From NCBI RefSeq assembly GCF_019236475.1, contig NZ_JAFAIX010000003.1, forward strand, positions 1 through 64,000: a DNA stretch of 64,000 bases, in the 5' to 3' direction. Each line of letters opens with the position of its first letter. Positions within the stretch are counted from its first letter, which is position 1. Made by a program: the position numbers and the translations under genes. The DNA comes from Chitinophaga sp. (GTDB taxonomy: Bacteria; Bacteroidota; Bacteroidia; Chitinophagales; Chitinophagaceae). Positions 18,463 to 30,000 of this stretch are shown piece after piece. The notes under the pieces are model-generated. The model was given only the letters and a program-made list of their open reading frames with translations. It was not told where the DNA came from and did no database searches.

Positions 18463-21400
18463 ATGTCACAATTATCTAAAAAGATAATAGGGGCCTTGCT
18501 ATGCCTTTTAATTGCCTTTCAGGCAATGGCGCAGCAAACCACTCCACTGCCTCCCCTGGCGGACCACTGTACCGCCTCTAAGGCCATGCTGGAATTGTAC
18601 AAAAAACAGCCTGCTGCCAAAAAAAGGGCAGAAAAAATGGAGGCCTTTACCAGATCATTTATCGCCAACGCCCGCCAAATGCGGGCCGCCGCACAAACAA
18701 CCCAACCCGTGCAATACACCATACCGGTTGTATTTCACATCAATGATCCTGTAAACCCATATAAGGTAACAATGGAACAGATACGCTCTGCCATCGCTAT
18801 CCTTAATCAGGATTACAACCTACTCAATCAGGACTACTCACAAATCGATCCTCGCTTTATTGGTCTTGCCGCCAACTTGCACATCACTTTTAAACTGGCA
18901 GACATAGACCCCAATGGCAACCCTACCACGGGCGTTACCTATCATATCAATGACCTAGACGGCCGCTCCCCAGATGGTTCCGGCAGCGCCGTAAAAAGTA
19001 TTTCCTACTGGCCAGGAGAAAAATACTTGAACATATGGATTGTGAGTGAGGTAGAACAGAAAGGCGTCTATAATAATTCCGGCTGGACTTACCTTCCAGA
19101 CGATGGCGTAGCCGCCGCCCATGTAGATGGTGTGGTGTATAACTGGCGTTACCTCGGCGCACCCGGTATCGGCTCCTCTGAAAACGGCTATCCAAACATG
19201 AAGCGCGTGCTCACACATGAGGTAGGCCACTTCCTCAATCTGTGGCATACCTTCGAAAACGGTTGTAATGCGCCAGGTGATTATGTAGACGACACCCCTC
19301 CTACCCAGTCCAACTACGGCGGATGTAACCTCAATGCGAACTGGTGCGGCGTGGTGGCCAACGTTGAAAACTATATGGATTATTCTTCCTGTGTGAAAAT
19401 GTTTACACTCGGTCAGAAAGACCGCATGATGGCCGCATTGAACAGTACTGTGGCGTCTCGCAGCAACCTATGGAGCAACACCAATCTTACGGCTACGCTG
19501 ATCCCTGATTCTATCAAACGCATCATTCCAACCTATGTTACCTTCCTGGAAAGTGATACCAATAACGGTAGTATAACGCTGATGGATACACTCCGCCTAG
19601 CTGGAGGTGCTAAATTCACCATGAGCAGCGGCAATATGGTACAGGGTACGCACTTCAGCATACAGAACCTGCCAACTGGCCTCAGCACGGTTATCCAACT
19701 GGTAAATGATTCTACTGCTGTACTATCATTCAGCGGAAATGCTACGCAGAATAATGCGGTTAATAGTACCGACAGTGTACGGCTTACCTTCCTCAGTGCG
19801 GCGATCCAAGGAGGTACAGGTATATTGAATCGCGCAAATCTTTTGCTGGGCATACATTTCATCGACCCATACAAAATAATATTTGGCAGCCTGTCCAATA
19901 CGGTCATCAATGCAGCTAATACATGGAACTATTTTACTTTCAATAACACCGGCGACGCCTCATATGGCGGATGGTACGATGGCGGAAAACTGCGCCTGGA
20001 AACCTATCAGAAATATGCAGTATGCGATAGCGGTTCCCTCAATATTTCGCCATTGCCTGTCAATACGGTGATTTCAACGACATCAGGGTTTGTGCCAGGA
20101 GGCGCCTATCCAAATGAACATAACATCTGGACCACTTCCTTTACCAAATGGGCTGGCCAAACCGCCTATGCTGGTATACAGTTCACCATCAACGGGAAAC
20201 CCCGCTACGGCTGGATACGCATGAATGTATCCGCTGATGGTAGCACGCTTACGCTGAAAGATTACGCCTATAGCCAAACACCTTATGGCAGCATCAAGGC
20301 CGGCGATCCTGGAGGTACATTGCCTATTCTCTCCAAAACAACTGTTCGCGAGGCATTAGCCAACGATGGAAGTATCAGTGATACGGTGAATATTGATTTA
20401 CTAGGAAATACATTTGCAATCAGTTCAGGAGATTTCAGCAATTCGCAATACAACGTCAGTTCATTACCAGCAGGATTAAGCGTGAAAATCACTGCGCTCA
20501 GCAATTCCACAGCCCGCCTTACTTTCACAGGAAAGGCAGCCAATAATGCAGTAGCCAATAATACAAATATTACTATCAATTTCTTGGCAGCAGCATTCAG
20601 CGCCAGACCAGATACGGCTTCACAACAACTGGCTATCAGTTTCAGAGATCCATACACGATTAAGTATATTAAGGTAGACACGACTGCATTTACCGTGAAT
20701 GCTAGCAACAATTGGTATTATTTCCTCGTTGATAATAACAACGACGCGGCTTATGGCCTCTGGATAGACAGCGCCAGACTGCGACTCGAAACCTACTCTA
20801 AGCCGATGGTATGTGTGCCAAGTACTAAAAACATATCCCTCCTGCCACTCAATACCAATATCAGCGATACTTCCAGCTTTGTAGCGGGTGGGGCATATCC
20901 AAATGAACATATGCTCAGTACCTCCACCTATACTCCATGGAACGGCCAAACAGGCTACGCTGGTTTCAACTTCACCAGTCTAGGCGATACCTACTACGGT
21001 TGGTTCAGATTCAAAGTACAACCAAACGGTACCGGATATACGCTGATAGACTATGCCTATAATACGAAGCCGTCAACGGCCATCAAGGCTGGTCAGCAAA
21101 CCTTGCCTTCTGATACGACAGTAGTGCCTTCGAACTATTGCACGGCCAGCACCTTGCTCAACTATAACAGCATTACTAGGGTTCGTTTGGCTAACCTCGA
21201 TAATTCATCTGGATGGACTAGTTACAGCGACTTCACCGCACTTACGGCCAATGTTACCAAAGGTCAGGCGTATACCCTTACAGTGAATCTCGGCATAGAA
21301 TACTGGCCAGACATCTCCGTGGCAGTGTGGATAGATTGGAACGGCGACAAACGTTTCAATGATACCACCGAAAAAGTATATGTTAAACGTGGTGCAGGTC

Positions 21401-21828
21401 CTTTCACACAAAGCATCACCGTACCTGCCAATGCCATTACTGGTACCACAATGATGCGCGTACGCATGGGATATGGCCAGAATATGGTACCATGTGGCGT
21501 GGATACCTATCAAGGAGAAGTGGAAGATTACAGTATTAAAATCAGCAATGGTACTGCTACTCTAGCAGCAATTGCTAACAACAATACCATTACTGCTACC
21601 AGTCCGTTTACAGACCGCATCAACATCAACTACCAATCCACTGTAGAAGGTCCGGTAGTGGTACGATTGTATGATCTACGAGGCAATCTGGTACGACGAC
21701 TTGTGACCAATGTAAACAAGGGAGCAAACGTTATACAACTGCATGACCTAGGAGGATTATTACCAGGAATGTATGTTGTCAACATAGCAAATAAAGAGAA
21801 ACATGATGAAGTCAAGGTGATAAAATAA
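18463..21828 (+). CDS. secreted M43-type (pappalysin/cytophagalysin-like) zinc protease with tandem repeats, GEVED domain and T9SS tail
   Basis: The 1121 residues start with a signal peptide ending AMAQQ. The catalytic site HEVGHFLNLWH (near residue 250) and the Met-turn VENYMDYSSC match M43. After it come two similar segments of about 260 residues. Each holds NTWNYF/NNWYYF, a D..YG.W stretch, RLETY, GGAYPNEH, YGW and a closing IKAG (nt about 19530-20305 and 20329-21100). A GEVED-like domain follows (VDTYQGEVEDYSI). The last 75 residues are a type A T9SS sorting domain (RLYDLRGNLVRR to the terminal KVIK). The protein should be secreted through T9SS and anchored at the cell surface or released. 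It stands alone and is closed by a strong terminator. Confidence 0.93.
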   Translation: MSQLSKKIIGALLCLLIAFQAMAQQTTPLPPLADHCTASKAMLELYKKQPAAKKRAEKMEAFTRSFIANARQMRAAAQTTQPVQYTIPVVFHINDPVNPYKVTMEQIRSAIAILNQDYNLLNQDYSQIDPRFIGLAANLHITFKLADIDPNGNPTTGVTYHINDLDGRSPDGSGSAVKSISYWPGEKYLNIWIVSEVEQKGVYNNSGWTYLPDDGVAAAHVDGVVYNWRYLGAPGIGSSENGYPNMKRVLTHEVGHFLNLWHTFENGCNAPGDYVDDTPPTQSNYGGCNLNANWCGVVANVENYMDYSSCVKMFTLGQKDRMMAALNSTVASRSNLWSNTNLTATLIPDSIKRIIPTYVTFLESDTNNGSITLMDTLRLAGGAKFTMSSGNMVQGTHFSIQNLPTGLSTVIQLVNDSTAVLSFSGNATQNNAVNSTDSVRLTFLSAAIQGGTGILNRANLLLGIHFIDPYKIIFGSLSNTVINAANTWNYFTFNNTGDASYGGWYDGGKLRLETYQKYAVCDSGSLNISPLPVNTVISTTSGFVPGGAYPNEHNIWTTSFTKWAGQTAYAGIQFTINGKPRYGWIRMNVSADGSTLTLKDYAYSQTPYGSIKAGDPGGTLPILSKTTVREALANDGSISDTVNIDLLGNTFAISSGDFSNSQYNVSSLPAGLSVKITALSNSTARLTFTGKAANNAVANNTNITINFLAAAFSARPDTASQQLAISFRDPYTIKYIKVDTTAFTVNASNNWYYFLVDNNNDAAYGLWIDSARLRLETYSKPMVCVPSTKNISLLPLNTNISDTSSFVAGGAYPNEHMLSTSTYTPWNGQTGYAGFNFTSLGDTYYGWFRFKVQPNGTGYTLIDYAYNTKPSTAIKAGQQTLPSDTTVVPSNYCTASTLLNYNSITRVRLANLDNSSGWTSYSDFTALTANVTKGQAYTLTVNLGIEYWPDISVAVWIDWNGDKRFNDTTEKVYVKRGAGPFTQSITVPANAITGTTMMRVRMGYGQNMVPCGVDTYQGEVEDYSIKISNGTATLAAIANNNTITATSPFTDRININYQSTVEGPVVVRLYDLRGNLVRRLVTNVNKGANVIQLHDLGGLLPGMYVVNIANKEKHDEVKVIK

Positions 21829-21844
21829 GTAAGACTTCCTTTTT

Positions 21845-21886
21845 AAAAATGGCCGCTTCAAGAAGTTGAAGCGGCCATTTTTTTTT
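21845..21886 (+). terminator. strong rho-independent terminator
   Basis: The stem AAATGGCCGCTTCAA / TTGAAGCGGCCATTT has a 4-base loop and is followed by a long run of T. It ends the protease transcript. Confidence 0.92.
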
Positions 21887-22380
21887 AAACGGATGAATGG
21901 TACCCCAACATCTGAAAGAACCTAACTCGTCAATACACCATTACAAGAAAAATTCTTCCAATAACTTTCTAATGAATTTCTGTTTCAATCCTAACGACAT
22001 TATCCAGCGAACTGCTCTACGTTTGCGGCGCATTAACAAAAACAATACAATGGATACTGAACCTCCAAGTTGGCACATCTATTATTAACCTTCCCATTGT
22101 AAAGATGACTTTGGTTGTCTTCCCAATGTGGAAAAAACGAAGTCATGTTCAAATTCAAAACGCTATTTAAGAGTTCGCGACATGAAGACTATGGCTATCC
22201 TATAGTCATTATTGCCGCGCCTTGTCTGCTGCAGCCGTATCGGCCATCATCATGATTATTGCGGGGAAAAATTCTTTTCTCAGCAATTTTTCTCCACAAT
22301 TCCGACAAACCAAAAATTAACAGCACTAATGCTGCATGGCATTGCCATGCCTGAAGAAAACCATCACAAATTCAGAATTT
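21887..22380. other. intergenic region before SusC gene, with a possible broken small ORF
   Basis: No intact gene is convincing. From the ATG at 22145 one frame gives MFKFKTLFKSS and a hydrophilic stretch, then stops near 22240. A shifted frame continues with a strongly hydrophobic segment (ALSAAAVSAIIMIIAG) to a stop at 22318-22320. Together they look like a frameshifted single-span membrane peptide of about 55 residues, but this is speculative. TACGTTTG at 22018-22025 matches a -7 box without a clear -33 partner. Confidence 0.3.
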
Positions 22381-25300
22381 ATGCAGATCAAAACTACAAT
22401 TAACAGTTTAGGTATCATCTGGCTGCTGCTTACCACTCCACTGGCAAGTCTTTTTGCACAAGGCATTCTTTCGGGGAAAGTAACCTCCGACAAAGGCGAG
22501 GCATTGCCTGGGGTAATCATTATGGCAAAAGGTACCAACCGAGGAACAACCACAGATTCAACCGGTACTTATAAGATCAATATACCTACGAATGAATGCG
22601 AACTCTCCTTCAGCTTGATGGGCTATAAAACAAAACAAGTTACAAGTCATGTACCATCTATATTAAATATTGTATTAGAACAGGGCTCAAAAGATCTCAC
22701 AGAAGTCATTATTACCACAGGTCTTGCCACTGGCATTAAGAAAAGTAATGCAGCCAATGCAGTAGTATCCTTATCTGCAAGTCGCCTAACAGGAACAGTA
22801 GTACCTTCTACCCTGGATGGTGCTTTCAGCGGAAAAGTAGTAGGTGCTACCATTACGCAAATGAGCGGTGCACCAGGCGGCGGCATCTCCATGCAACTAA
22901 GGGGAATATCGTCCATCACAGGCAGTTCGCAGCCATTGTTTATCCTCGATGGCGTCATTATCAACGATGCCAGCTTCGATGCCGGTAGAGGCACCAATGC
23001 ATTTAACGGCTCAAACAGCATTGCCAAAGGACAAGACAACCTCGCCAACCGACTGGCCGATTTGAATGCTTCGGATATTGCATCTGTAGAGATATTAAAA
23101 GGTTCCAGCGCAGCAGCCATCTATGGTACGCTCGCCAATGCAGGGGTAGTAATCATAACCACCAAAAAAGGAAGCACGGGTCCTACAAAAGTTAGCTTTA
23201 CACAAGATATAGCCGCTATCTCCGCTACGAAACTATTACCATACGGAAGCTGGGACGAAGCTAAAATCAGAGCTTTCTATAGTGATACTGCCCAGCAAGA
23301 TGCAGAGATCGCCGCCTATCAGGCAGCCAAAGCAGCAGGCCATATTTATAATTATCCAAAAGAAATCTACGGCCGTACAGCCCTTGGAACTTACAGTCAA
23401 CTGGGGATTTCCGGCGGATCAGAAAAAACCAAGTTCTATATTTCAGGGGGATATAACCATGAAGATGGACTCACTAAGAACACCGGTTTCCAACGTGCTA
23501 CACTTCGTGCTAATATCAACCATTCCATCAATGACAGATGGGATTTCCAACTCAATTCTAACTTTATCAATAATGTTACCGACCGCGGCTGGGAGAACAA
23601 TGATAACAATGGCGTAAATATCGGTACCAACCTGACTTCACTGCCCGCTTATGCACAGATCCATCGCCTACCTGACGGGACTTACCCTATCAATCCGTAT
23701 TATGCGGAAAATCCCTTCCATGTGATCGATGCTTTTATCAATCGTGAAACCACCAACCGACTGATCGAATCATTCGCTACCAACTATATGCTGATCAAAA
23801 ATGAACGCGATCAGTTAAAAGCTAGCTTCCAGGGTGGATTTGATTACTTACTGACGGAAGCCAAACTCTATGCTCCGGAAGATGCACAGTCCCAGGTCAA
23901 TGCTATCAGCGGCTTTCCTGGCGCATCCAGGTTTACCAATAACAGGAATATAAATACCAATTTCCAATTGGCACTAGTCAATACCATATTTGGAAATCGC
24001 TTTACGAATAAAACCTCCGCAGGACTCGTTCGCTTCAATCAAAACCTGTCTGTCAATGCAGTTCAGGGAGAAGGCTTAGTAACTGGCCAACAGAATCCGA
24101 ATAATGCTGTTGTACGCTCCACCTACAGCTACTTTCAACAAATTATGAATGCAGGCGCATTTCTGCAGCATGAGGTCAACTGGCAGGATAGAATCATTGC
24201 GACCGCTGCCATCAGAGTAGACAAAAACACAACAAATGCATCCTACAATACTTTCTATCCCTTCCCTAAAGCTTCATTAGCTGCCAACCTTACAAAATTT
24301 GATTGGTGGAATTTGAGTGCCATTAACCATTTCAAACTGAGGTTTGCATATGGGGAGACAGGTGGCCCTGCAACTTTTGGCAGCAATTATAGCCAACTGA
24401 ATCCTACTATATACCAGAATACCCTGGGTGTTAGCGCTCCTATCACTATTGGAAATAACAAGATCAAATATGAGATAGCCAGCGAAATGGAATATGGTGC
24501 TGACCTCGGGTTCTTCGACAACCTGATCACTTTGGAACTCACCTATTATGACAAGAAAGTCAAAAATCTGTTACAGCCTTTCATCCTTGCACCTTCCGTA
24601 GGTTATGAAAGCATCACCGGTTATCCAATCGGAGATTTACAAAACAAAGGATTAGAAGTATCACTCGGTATTACTCCGGTGAATAAACCTAATGTGAAGT
24701 GGAGCTCTACACTCAACTACTGGTACAACAGGAGCAAAATGACAAGACTGATCATTCCACCTGCTGCTGCCGGTCCCAATCTGGGAGCATTGTATGGATT
24801 CAATGAGCTGAGGGTAGGTCAGTCTCCCACTGCTTTCGTTGGAACCCCCGTTAAACCAAATGGCTCTCTGACCCTTTATGGAGATGCGCAGCCTAAATTT
24901 CAAATGAGTGACTATAATCAGATTGACTTTTTAAACCACTTTCAACTGACCTTCCTACTCCACTGGAATTATGGCAGTCACGTCAGCAATTTCACGCGGT
25001 TCCAATTAGACCAAGGTGGACAAAGCCCTGATTGGATGGTACCCACCAATCTCGATGCTTCTGGCAATAAGATCCCTGGCCCTGCTATCCCAACTGGCCT
25101 TGCCAGACAAAAGGGTTTGACCGCAGCATACTTTATCGAAGATGCCAGCTATATCAAGCTACGCGAAGTGGCACTGAACTACGTGCTAGGTAAGTACCAA
25201 TTGCAAAAATATTTAGGCAATCGCGTGCATGGACTAAAAGTAGGCGTGTCTGCACAAAACCTGTTCACTATTACCAAATACACTGGTTTCGATCCTGAGG

Positions 25301-25398
25301 TCTCTGCCTTCGGACAGGCTTCTGTAGGCAGCAATTTTGATATCGTAAGCGCACCTTATACGAAGCGTATATTATTCCACCTGGGCGTCGATTTCTAA
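22381..25398 (+). CDS. SusC/RagA-family TonB-linked outer-membrane protein
   Basis: The ATG at 22381 is preferred over an upstream in-frame ATG at 22336 because it begins directly with a signal peptide (MQIKTTINSLGIIW to SLFAQG). The order is a carboxypeptidase-regulatory-like domain (LSGKVTSDKGEALPGV), a TonB plug (PLFILDGVIINDASF, IEILKGSSAAAIYGT) and a large barrel ending GVDF. The total is 1005 residues, the normal SusC size. With the SusD gene 44 bases downstream it forms a nutrient-uptake complex in the outer membrane. No glycosidase, sulfatase or sensor gene flanks the pair, so the substrate cannot be guessed. Confidence 0.95.
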   Translation: MQIKTTINSLGIIWLLLTTPLASLFAQGILSGKVTSDKGEALPGVIIMAKGTNRGTTTDSTGTYKINIPTNECELSFSLMGYKTKQVTSHVPSILNIVLEQGSKDLTEVIITTGLATGIKKSNAANAVVSLSASRLTGTVVPSTLDGAFSGKVVGATITQMSGAPGGGISMQLRGISSITGSSQPLFILDGVIINDASFDAGRGTNAFNGSNSIAKGQDNLANRLADLNASDIASVEILKGSSAAAIYGTLANAGVVIITTKKGSTGPTKVSFTQDIAAISATKLLPYGSWDEAKIRAFYSDTAQQDAEIAAYQAAKAAGHIYNYPKEIYGRTALGTYSQLGISGGSEKTKFYISGGYNHEDGLTKNTGFQRATLRANINHSINDRWDFQLNSNFINNVTDRGWENNDNNGVNIGTNLTSLPAYAQIHRLPDGTYPINPYYAENPFHVIDAFINRETTNRLIESFATNYMLIKNERDQLKASFQGGFDYLLTEAKLYAPEDAQSQVNAISGFPGASRFTNNRNINTNFQLALVNTIFGNRFTNKTSAGLVRFNQNLSVNAVQGEGLVTGQQNPNNAVVRSTYSYFQQIMNAGAFLQHEVNWQDRIIATAAIRVDKNTTNASYNTFYPFPKASLAANLTKFDWWNLSAINHFKLRFAYGETGGPATFGSNYSQLNPTIYQNTLGVSAPITIGNNKIKYEIASEMEYGADLGFFDNLITLELTYYDKKVKNLLQPFILAPSVGYESITGYPIGDLQNKGLEVSLGITPVNKPNVKWSSTLNYWYNRSKMTRLIIPPAAAGPNLGALYGFNELRVGQSPTAFVGTPVKPNGSLTLYGDAQPKFQMSDYNQIDFLNHFQLTFLLHWNYGSHVSNFTRFQLDQGGQSPDWMVPTNLDASGNKIPGPAIPTGLARQKGLTAAYFIEDASYIKLREVALNYVLGKYQLQKYLGNRVHGLKVGVSAQNLFTITKYTGFDPEVSAFGQASVGSNFDIVSAPYTKRILFHLGVDF

Positions 25399-25442
25399 TC
25401 TAATAGTGGAAACCTATTCGTTGATTTAAAAAGCAAACTTTT

Positions 25443-26807
25443 ATGGCATACCTGAAAAATAAATTAATTCCGGCAGTTGCAGGAATGATCCTCATAGCAA
25501 CCACGGCTTGTAATAAAATCATCAATACCCCCGATGTCACCAATCCGAATGGAGCCGAACTCTCGACAGTATTGACCAATGCCTCCCGCGCTCAGCTCCA
25601 GCAATTGGCTACTGGTACTTTCTCGGTGATGCGTACCGGTTATAATACCAATCCAGGAAATGGTACCAGTAGTTATGAATCTTATTGCAAAGTGGCTGGG
25701 ACACTGGGTCGGGAGGTATATGTGATCAATAGCTCAGAAACTAGGTGGGTAAATGAATTAGCCGGATTAAACGGTGTACTAGACCCAGGTGCTTTCTACA
25801 ATGGATATTATTTTTCCTTCAACAGCGCCCGGCAAACAGCAGCTATATTCCAACAATCCGCATTAAATACCAGCGTTATCAATAGCCAGGAGAAATCAGG
25901 CATACTAGGCTTTACGAATACCATTATTGCATTCGAGATGCTACACATCCTAAATATGCAGGGGAAAAATGGTATCCGTGTGGATCTCAAGGATTATCTA
26001 AACCCTGGTCCATTCGTATCTTATGATTCAGGACTTGCAGTTATCAAAGGACTACTTGATACCGCGAGCACCCAACTTCAGGCGGCAGGCAGCGCATTTA
26101 TGTTCACCTGCCCTCCAGGATTTTCAGGGTTTGACCAGCCATCCACCTTCCTGCAATTTAACCGCGCGATCGCTGCACGTGTAGCGCTATATCAGCGGGA
26201 TTGGCAGGGGGCTTTGTCTGCACTAGAAGCCAGCTATTTTAATATCGATGGACCTTTATCTAACGGACCAGTATTTAACTGGGGCGTAGCGCCAGATCTG
26301 TTGAATCCTTTATACCAACCACTGAACAATGCGATTTCAGTAGTGGCCAACAATGCCTTTGTGGCCGAGGCAGAACCCGGTGATGCCCGCTTGAATAAAG
26401 TAGCCCAACGATCTTCCGCGCTCAACCTGGTGGGAATATCCGGAAATTATGATGTTAACCTCTACCCTACCAATTTAACGCCTGTATCAATTATCCGTAA
26501 TGAGGAGCTGATATTGATTTATGCAGAATGCATGATCCAATTAGGGCAGTATTCCAATGCAATGCAGGCGTTGAATATCATCCGAACAAAAGCCGGCCAC
26601 CTGGGCAACTATGCTGGCCAGCAAACGAAGGATGCTCTCATTGATGAACTCCTGAAACAGCGCCGTTATTCTTTATTTTATGAAGGACATCGCTGGGTCG
26701 ATATGCGACGCTATGGACGGCTATCGCAATTGCCAATCGACCAACCTGGCCAGACCATTTTCGATGCCATGCAAAGGCCACTTGCTGAGTTGAACTGGGG
26801 GAAATAG
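25443..26807 (+). CDS. SusD/RagB-family substrate-binding lipoprotein
   Basis: The 454 residues begin with a lipoprotein signal (MILIATTACNK, lipidation at Cys23). The helical SusD core is recognisable, and the C-terminal signature LLKQRRYSLFYEGHRWVDMRR is classical. It should act as the surface lid and binding partner of the upstream SusC protein. A terminator follows at 26824. Confidence 0.94.
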   Translation: MAYLKNKLIPAVAGMILIATTACNKIINTPDVTNPNGAELSTVLTNASRAQLQQLATGTFSVMRTGYNTNPGNGTSSYESYCKVAGTLGREVYVINSSETRWVNELAGLNGVLDPGAFYNGYYFSFNSARQTAAIFQQSALNTSVINSQEKSGILGFTNTIIAFEMLHILNMQGKNGIRVDLKDYLNPGPFVSYDSGLAVIKGLLDTASTQLQAAGSAFMFTCPPGFSGFDQPSTFLQFNRAIAARVALYQRDWQGALSALEASYFNIDGPLSNGPVFNWGVAPDLLNPLYQPLNNAISVVANNAFVAEAEPGDARLNKVAQRSSALNLVGISGNYDVNLYPTNLTPVSIIRNEELILIYAECMIQLGQYSNAMQALNIIRTKAGHLGNYAGQQTKDALIDELLKQRRYSLFYEGHRWVDMRRYGRLSQLPIDQPGQTIFDAMQRPLAELNWGK

Positions 26808-26823
26808 TAAAACAAAGTGATGT

Positions 26824-26863
26824 AGGATCATGCTCAGATAATAATCTGGGCATGGTCCTTTTT
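26824..26863 (+). terminator. terminator after susCD
   Basis: A 16-bp imperfect stem (AGGATCATGCTCAGAT / ATCTGGGCATGGTCCT) with a 4-base loop is followed by TTTTTGTTG. Confidence 0.85.
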
Positions 26864-27092
26864 GTTGTACAACATTGATTAGCTAGATAAGAATATAAGC
26901 AACAGTTCAGCCTTCGCTAAACCTAAAACACTTCATGACACAGGTTTAATATTTGTAAACAAAAAATTAATTTGTCTTTTTTCCTGAATATCCTAACCTT
27001 ACCCTCAGTGAATAATGAGTGAATAATGCATCTTTCCTCAACAGGACAGACAACTCACCCCGTAATTTATTTGAATCACTTATACCTATCGC

Positions 27093-30000
27093 ATGTTAGT
27101 TATGGATGCCCGTTTCCACTACTTTAGGTGGAGAATACTGTTTTCCCTGGTATTATCGATGTTTTTTACAACGTATATCCGTGCACAGGAATTACGAAAA
27201 ATGATACCACCATCGCCTGTCTCGAGTGAATTCGAAAAATATTCCAGTCATACAGTGTCTTTGGTGAATGGTTTACCGGATATAAATATTGACCTCTATA
27301 AAATATCTGTAGGAGGTGTAGAATTACCGCTCAGCCTTTCCTATCATGCCTCGGGAATTAAATTCAACCAGAACACCGGAGAGGTGGGTGTTGGCTGGGT
27401 ACTTAATCCCGGGCAGAGAATTTCCAGAACAATTTATGGCCTTCCCGATGATAAATATCCCATGCCTTCCATCGAGGAGATCAATAACAAAATGTCCTTC
27501 GCCCCCACTAAATTAGATCGTGACAGATATCTTTCCAATTTCTGCGTATCTAAAGATGGAGAACGTTTCATGGACGGCCCGTTTGATCACATTGATGGCG
27601 AGTATGATATTTTCAACTTTAGTCTGGCAGACCAAAGTGGTTATTTTGTTATATCTAACCGGAACCAGAAGCAAGTAACCATGCTTGATAATGCAGATCA
27701 AATCAAACTGAGTTACACTGTCAAAAATCCAATTGGCATTAATACATTTGAAATAACAGATCTGAAAGGCGTAAAATATATTTTCGGGAAAGACGAAAAT
27801 AATAATGATACACTATGCGAGCTAACAAATGGAAGTTTTGAAATGAATGCGACAGCCTGGCCGCTGACCCGAATCATTACCCCTTTAGGCCAGGAAATAA
27901 CGTTCCACTACAGAAAATATACCATTGGCCAAATAAGCCAGCCTGCACATATGCTTTCTCTAAGATATGGAGGATACCCATGGAAGAATTCTATTGATGA
28001 TGGGCCGAGTATATTACCTGACCAAATGAGTGAAGTATTTGGTCCTCCTTCTACCACCTACTATGAAGTATATTTTCCTTATGAGATAGTAACACCACAT
28101 GAGAAAATAGTTTTTAACAGGGATGCGGTATCCGGAGTATTAAACGACTTCTCCATAAAAGATAAGGATGATAATCTGCTCAAAACAGTCAGGTTTTACT
28201 ATGGCACTTATTCAAATGGGCAGCCATTTAGTTTTCTTGACTCCCTCAGGATTTATAACCAGGGAGGTACAGACTTCCAAAAATATGAATTCGATTATAA
28301 TGCCAAACGGGATATTTCCAGGAGCTTTGATATGTGGGGATATTGTATCCCGACAGATAAACAAATTTCACTGCAGACGTTCACGGTACAATGGACCAAT
28401 GATGAGGCTTGGATAAACTCTTACATGCATTATAATACTCCAAAGGATTTTGGAATGGAGAAGCGATATTTTACAGCAGATCAGTTTACACTAAATAAAA
28501 TAGTTTATCCAACTGGTGGTTATACCAAATATGCATACGAAAGCAATACCTATTCAACACCAACTGGAAGAAATGAAAAAGGCCCCGGGATCAGGATTGC
28601 CAACATCAAAACCTATAATAACTGGGATCAACTGGTATTGCATAAAGCTATTACCTATGGAAAAAATGAAGCCGGAATAGGTATTATGTCTAATGTGCCT
28701 GAACACGATAATGATATACTTGAAGGAAGGGAAATCCGTACAGCCTCTTCATCAACAAACCTAATCAGGGCCGTAACGGTCAGATACAGTTCCGTTCAAA
28801 ACCCGGAACTCAGCGATAGTTATACCTCCGGTAATTGGGGGTATTACGATGAAGTGATGGAAACTGATTTGGCCAATGGCCTTCCCCAAAGAAAAACACT
28901 CAGCAAATTCAACAGGGATTATATTGAATTTACCACTTTTCCTACCAACTTCAATGCTATGACCAATCATCCACCATTGGTCCGAACCTATGACTATGCA
29001 AACAAACCTGTACTCACAGATAGGATATATTATAATATGGAAAACCTATCCTCCCCTAGAAAAGTAAAATCTGAACACTATGATTATACATATGGCCATT
29101 CCAGACCGTTTTTTCAGGGCCTGAAAGTTGCACCTTATGCCAAGCACGCATTGGACGACCCTTTCTCTCCCCTGGTATATGATTACTATGGTTCAGAAAT
29201 AGAATCTGTTTTCAACTATGCTACCTATTCGCTTTATGGAGGTAAGAAAGTAGTTGCCCGGAAAATAGATACCACTTTTGCTGCAGATGGCAATTTCATC
29301 CTACAGCAGGAAGAAACTGACTATAATGCACTTGATCTCCCATCAGTAGTCAGAACAAGTGGCAATAACGGGGATGTGTTGCAAACAGAGAATACATATG
29401 TGCAGGACTATGCCGCTGTCACCGCAAACGATGCATTTTCCGCGGGCATTAAAAAAATGGTTGCTTTCAATTATGTGGGAGCTCCCATGGAAGCAAGTAG
29501 TTACAGAATCAGAAACAACTCAAAGGAGCTGATCAGTACTGTCTTATACCAATATCAGCCAGACAGGCCTATCCTCGCCAGCACGAGCCGGGTTGAGTCA
29601 ATACTTGCACCCAACGCTTTCAATAAACTGAGTATTACAGGAGGAGCAGCAGTTCCAGACAATCATTACGTTCCTGCAATGTTCATAGATAGTTACGATG
29701 CAAATGGCAATGTGTTGCAGCAACGATTAAACAATGGAATCCCGATGTCTTACATCTGGGATTATCATGCAATGCTGCCAGTTGCAGAGGTCAATAATGC
29801 GGTCTTTTCAGATATCGCTTTCACAAGTTTTGAAGCTGACGGAAATGGCTCCTGGGTCATTCCATCCACTGTAAGAAATACATCCGCTGCAATGACTGGT
29901 CAGCAATCATATGACCTTCAAAACGGAAGTATTACCAAGTCTAACCTGAATGCCACCCAAAGCTATACGGTATCCTACTGGATGAAAAGTCCCGGAAGCG

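Noticed and set aside
21897..22088. 63-residue plus-strand ORF after the protease terminator
   Set aside because: Composition is random-like, with no start context and no recognisable motif.
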